24,688 nucleotides of DNA from JBMNNU01 sp050942695 (GTDB taxonomy: Bacteria > Chloroflexota > UBA6077): positions 1-24,688 of the forward strand of contig JBMNNU010000009.1 of assembly GCA_050942695.1 (NCBI GenBank). The letters are read 5' to 3'. Below, piece by piece: positions 22,528-24,688 of this stretch (its first letter is position 1; each line of letters opens with the position of its first letter). Below the pieces are notes generated by a model. The model had not been told where the DNA came from and searched no databases. It saw only the letters and a program-made list of their open reading frames with translations. Both the position numbers and the translations under genes were made by a program.

Positions 22528-23404
22528 TCGCACGGCCGACATCAAGAAATCTGTCTCCAGGCTGTCGGCTGCAGGCTGGCAGGTAGATCTAGCGCAATCC
22601 ACCCATCCTACTCAGATCGAACAGCTTGCACGCTTGGCTGTGGAGAAACAGTGCGACGCCGTAGTGGTGGCTGGTGGGGATGGGACAATTAACGCAGCCA
22701 TCCAAGCGCTCGCTTACCAACCCATAGCTCTCGGTGTGATTCCCATCGGCACGACGAATGTCTGGGCACGAGAAATGGGGATACCTCTCAATGTAAGCGC
22801 GGCAACCGAGACCCTGCTTAACGGAGAGATAGCTCAAATCGACCTGGGCATGGCCAACAAAAGGTACTTCATATTCGTTGCCAGCGCAGGATTCGATGCT
22901 TCGGTGACTCGAGGCGTAGATGTCAAGGCAAAACGTCGGTTAGGTATACTCGCTTACCTGATCTCTGCTGTAGTTGAGGCCATGAAACTGCGCGGCGAGG
23001 ATGTGTCCATTTACGTCGACGGACGGGTACATCGGCAGAGAGTATTGATGGCGCTCGCACATAACGTTCGATTGTACGGCGGCGTACTGAAGATGTCTCC
23101 CGAAGCTTACGCCGACGATGGCCTGCTCGATTGCTGGGTTTTTAAAGGGCGGGGGTTACTGGCAGCTATATATCACATTTTCACCGTTCTTCTAGGTCTA
23201 CACCCGCGCGACCCTGGAACAGATTACTACAGGAGCGCTAGGATCGTGATCCATTCGAAACGGCCGATACCTGTGCAGTTGGACGGAGATTACTATGGGA
23301 TGACCCCTGTTGCCTTTAGTGCGGCGCCTGGCGCACTGCGCGTGATAATACCTCCCGGCCCCCACCCGCAGCTAAGGCAAGGGACTATGAATCCAAAGCC
23401 CTGA
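22484..23404 (+). CDS. YegS/DagK-type lipid kinase
   Basis: 306 residues from a GTG start inside the end of the previous gene. Motifs of the DAGK catalytic family are clear: the N-terminal ALLIYNSHAG, GGDGT at 64-68 (ATP-binding), PIGTTNVWARE (87-97), DLGMAN and the C-terminal QLDGDYYG. The family phosphorylates diacylglycerol, sphingoid or related lipids at the inner membrane face. Overlap by 44 nt with the P-loop kinase suggests coupled expression. The last few residues (GPHPQLRQGTMNPKP) are low-complexity and Pro-rich. Substrate cannot be read from sequence. Confidence 0.87.
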   Translation: MKALLIYNSHAGQRDRTADIKKSVSRLSAAGWQVDLAQSTHPTQIEQLARLAVEKQCDAVVVAGGDGTINAAIQALAYQPIALGVIPIGTTNVWAREMGIPLNVSAATETLLNGEIAQIDLGMANKRYFIFVASAGFDASVTRGVDVKAKRRLGILAYLISAVVEAMKLRGEDVSIYVDGRVHRQRVLMALAHNVRLYGGVLKMSPEAYADDGLLDCWVFKGRGLLAAIYHIFTVLLGLHPRDPGTDYYRSARIVIHSKRPIPVQLDGDYYGMTPVAFSAAPGALRVIIPPGPHPQLRQGTMNPKP

Positions 23405-23417
23405 GTTCTGGTGGTCA

Positions 23418-23528
23418 GCATGGTTCACGGCACGAGTCACAATGTAGCGTCAGGCCTTGTGCCTGACGTGGTACCTCGTCGGGGACAAGCCCCGACGCTA
23501 CAGATCTGGCTGTTAGTGTGAACCATCC
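23418..23528 (-). mobile_element. MITE-like element, family A copy 3, with target-site duplication
   Basis: This 111-bp element, inverted relative to copy 1 and equal in length, has ends GCATGGTTCAC and GTGAACCATCC. The direct repeat CTGGTGGTCA flanks it exactly (23408-23417 and 23529-23538; the match can be extended to 11 bp). Inside are the stem-loops GTCAGGC-CTTGT-GCCTGAC and CGTCGGGG-ACAAG-CCCCGACG. It lies 15 bp after the lipid kinase stop. Confidence 0.85.
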
Positions 23529-23647
23529 CTGGTGGTCAGGCAGAAGGTACGAGTCACAAGGCAGCAGAACCTTGACCTGTCCTCAGGACGCAGGAGGCAG
23601 TAACCAGCATCCAACGCTCAATCACGGTCGATGCTCTGGAGGTTTCG

Positions 23648-24688
23648 ATGCGCCGTACAAAAATCGTCTGCACCCTAGGCCCGGCATCCTCATCCGGAGA
23701 TACCTTACGGGCTATGATTCGAGCCGGGATGGATGTGGCAAGGCTCAACTTTTCCCATGGAAACCACGAAAGCCATGAAGCTCTTATTTCTGCTGCACGA
23801 AAAGCAGCGAAAGAGGAGGGGCGCGTTATCGCAATTCTCCAGGACCTTCAGGGGCCTAGAGTCAGGGTCGGAGAGGTGGCTGGCGATCAAATTTTCCTAT
23901 CTGCTGGGAGTCGGGTAACGCTAACAACAAGAGAAGTGCTTGGAACTCCTGAACAGGTGACCGTCCGGGGCGCGCCGCTCGCTGATAACGTTGAGCCCAA
24001 CGACAGGATACTGCTGGACGACGGGAACATAGAACTACAGGTCGTCAAGGCGTCCGGCACAGAAGTGAACTGTATAGTAAAAATCGGTGGGAGCCTCAAA
24101 TCCAACAAGGGGGTCGTGATTCCTGGTCGGACGCTAAGTGTCCCTACGATTACCGAGAAGGACAAGAAAGACGTCGCCTTTGGCTTGGCTCAAGGAGTAG
24201 ATTATGTCGCGATGTCCTTCGTCCGCTCTGCAGAGGGCATACACCAACTGAGGGGTATCTTGTGTGCATTGGGGGCAGATGAAACCCCGATCGTGGCTAA
24301 GATCGAAAAACATGAAGCCATCCAAAACTTCGACGAGATTTTGCTGGCAGCCGACGCTATCATGGTAGCTCGGGGTGATCTCGGAATCGAGATGGCAGCG
24401 GAAGAGGTACCTCTGCTCCAAAAAATGATCATCTCCAAATGCAACAAAGCCGGCAAGCCGGTGGTGACCGCTACCCAGATGCTGGATTCGATGATTCGCA
24501 ACCCTCGCCCGACCCGTGCGGAGGTGAATGACGTAGCTAATGCAATCTTGGACGGCAGCGATGCAACCATGCTCTCGGGTGAGACGGCGGCGGGAGCTTA
24601 TCCAGTGCAATCGGTATCTACTATGGCGCGCATAGCCGAGAGGACGGATGCCGCGCTGCCATACGATATTCTGAATCAGAAAATTTCC
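23648..24688 (+). CDS. pyk: Pyruvate kinase (3' end outside window)
   Basis: 347 codons are in the window, from ATG 23648 with GGAGG at 23638-23642 (5 nt spacing). It begins RRTKIVCTLGPASS, followed by MDVARLNFSHG, the B-domain (ILQDLQGPRVRVGE to about VVIPGRTLSVPTITEKD), DYVAMSFVRS, the catalytic KIEKHEA, VARGDLGIE (Mg and PEP site) and TATQMLDSM. It makes pyruvate and ATP from PEP and ADP in glycolysis. The C-terminal allosteric domain is beyond the edge. PRVRVGE replaces the usual PKIR stretch, a mild variation. It starts about 120 bp after MITE A copy 3. Confidence 0.95.
   Translation, partial: MRRTKIVCTLGPASSSGDTLRAMIRAGMDVARLNFSHGNHESHEALISAARKAAKEEGRVIAILQDLQGPRVRVGEVAGDQIFLSAGSRVTLTTREVLGTPEQVTVRGAPLADNVEPNDRILLDDGNIELQVVKASGTEVNCIVKIGGSLKSNKGVVIPGRTLSVPTITEKDKKDVAFGLAQGVDYVAMSFVRSAEGIHQLRGILCALGADETPIVAKIEKHEAIQNFDEILLAADAIMVARGDLGIEMAAEEVPLLQKMIISKCNKAGKPVVTATQMLDSMIRNPRPTRAEVNDVANAILDGSDATMLSGETAAGAYPVQSVSTMARIAERTDAALPYDILNQKIS

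Overview
The window most likely comes from a Chloroflexota-type bacterium. This is an inference from several signs. A T-box leader occurs mainly in monoderm lineages and a few others, including Chloroflexota. Two surface glycosidases have N-terminal anchors. Other pointers are a PASTA-type Ser/Thr kinase, a GtrA protein, HdeD, and many degenerate interspersed repeats, including one that encodes the peptide GPHPRPLPHGERG. No rRNA, tRNA or CRISPR array is visible, so placement stays tentative.

Layout. (1) 1-6828, all minus strand, looks like a cell-surface polysaccharide cluster. In transcription order it holds a membrane-anchored GH5 endoglucanase with a C-terminal CBM3, a GtrA flippase-like protein, a cellulose-synthase-like GT2 (ATGA overlap with GtrA), a GT39/PMT-type membrane glycosyltransferase, and an anchored protein with four Ig/IPT-like repeats that runs off the left edge. 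(2) 6829-13248 is a patchwork of small membrane or stress-type genes (HdeD, a DUF892/YciE-like protein, a LiaF/DUF5668-like membrane protein, a cysteine-less HesB/IscA-like protein), a second anchored clan-A glycoside hydrolase, and a dense set of non-coding mobile repeats. One family (A) has terminal inverted repeats, three copies in the window, and clear target-site duplications at two of them. (3) 13249-14490 is an MFS transporter with a TTG start and an operator-like inverted repeat upstream.

(4) 14493-19883 is the most interesting unit. A strong extended -10 promoter drives a complete T-box riboswitch with an intrinsic terminator, followed by a five-component Liv/HAAT-type ABC importer (lipoprotein SBP, LivH, a LivM-LivG fusion, LivF). 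The specifier loop reads UGG in the canonical register, which predicts control by uncharged tRNA-Trp and makes the system a candidate tryptophan (aromatic amino acid) importer rather than a Leu/Ile/Val importer. The junctions K-H, H-M and M-G are all filled with degenerate oligonucleotide repeats. At M-G the repeat is translated and fuses permease to ATPase.

(5) 19933-24688 holds a PknB-like Ser/Thr kinase with three PASTA domains (minus strand), then on the plus strand a P-loop kinase overlapping a YegS/DagK-type lipid kinase, a third copy of repeat family A, and the first 347 codons of pyruvate kinase, cut by the right edge.
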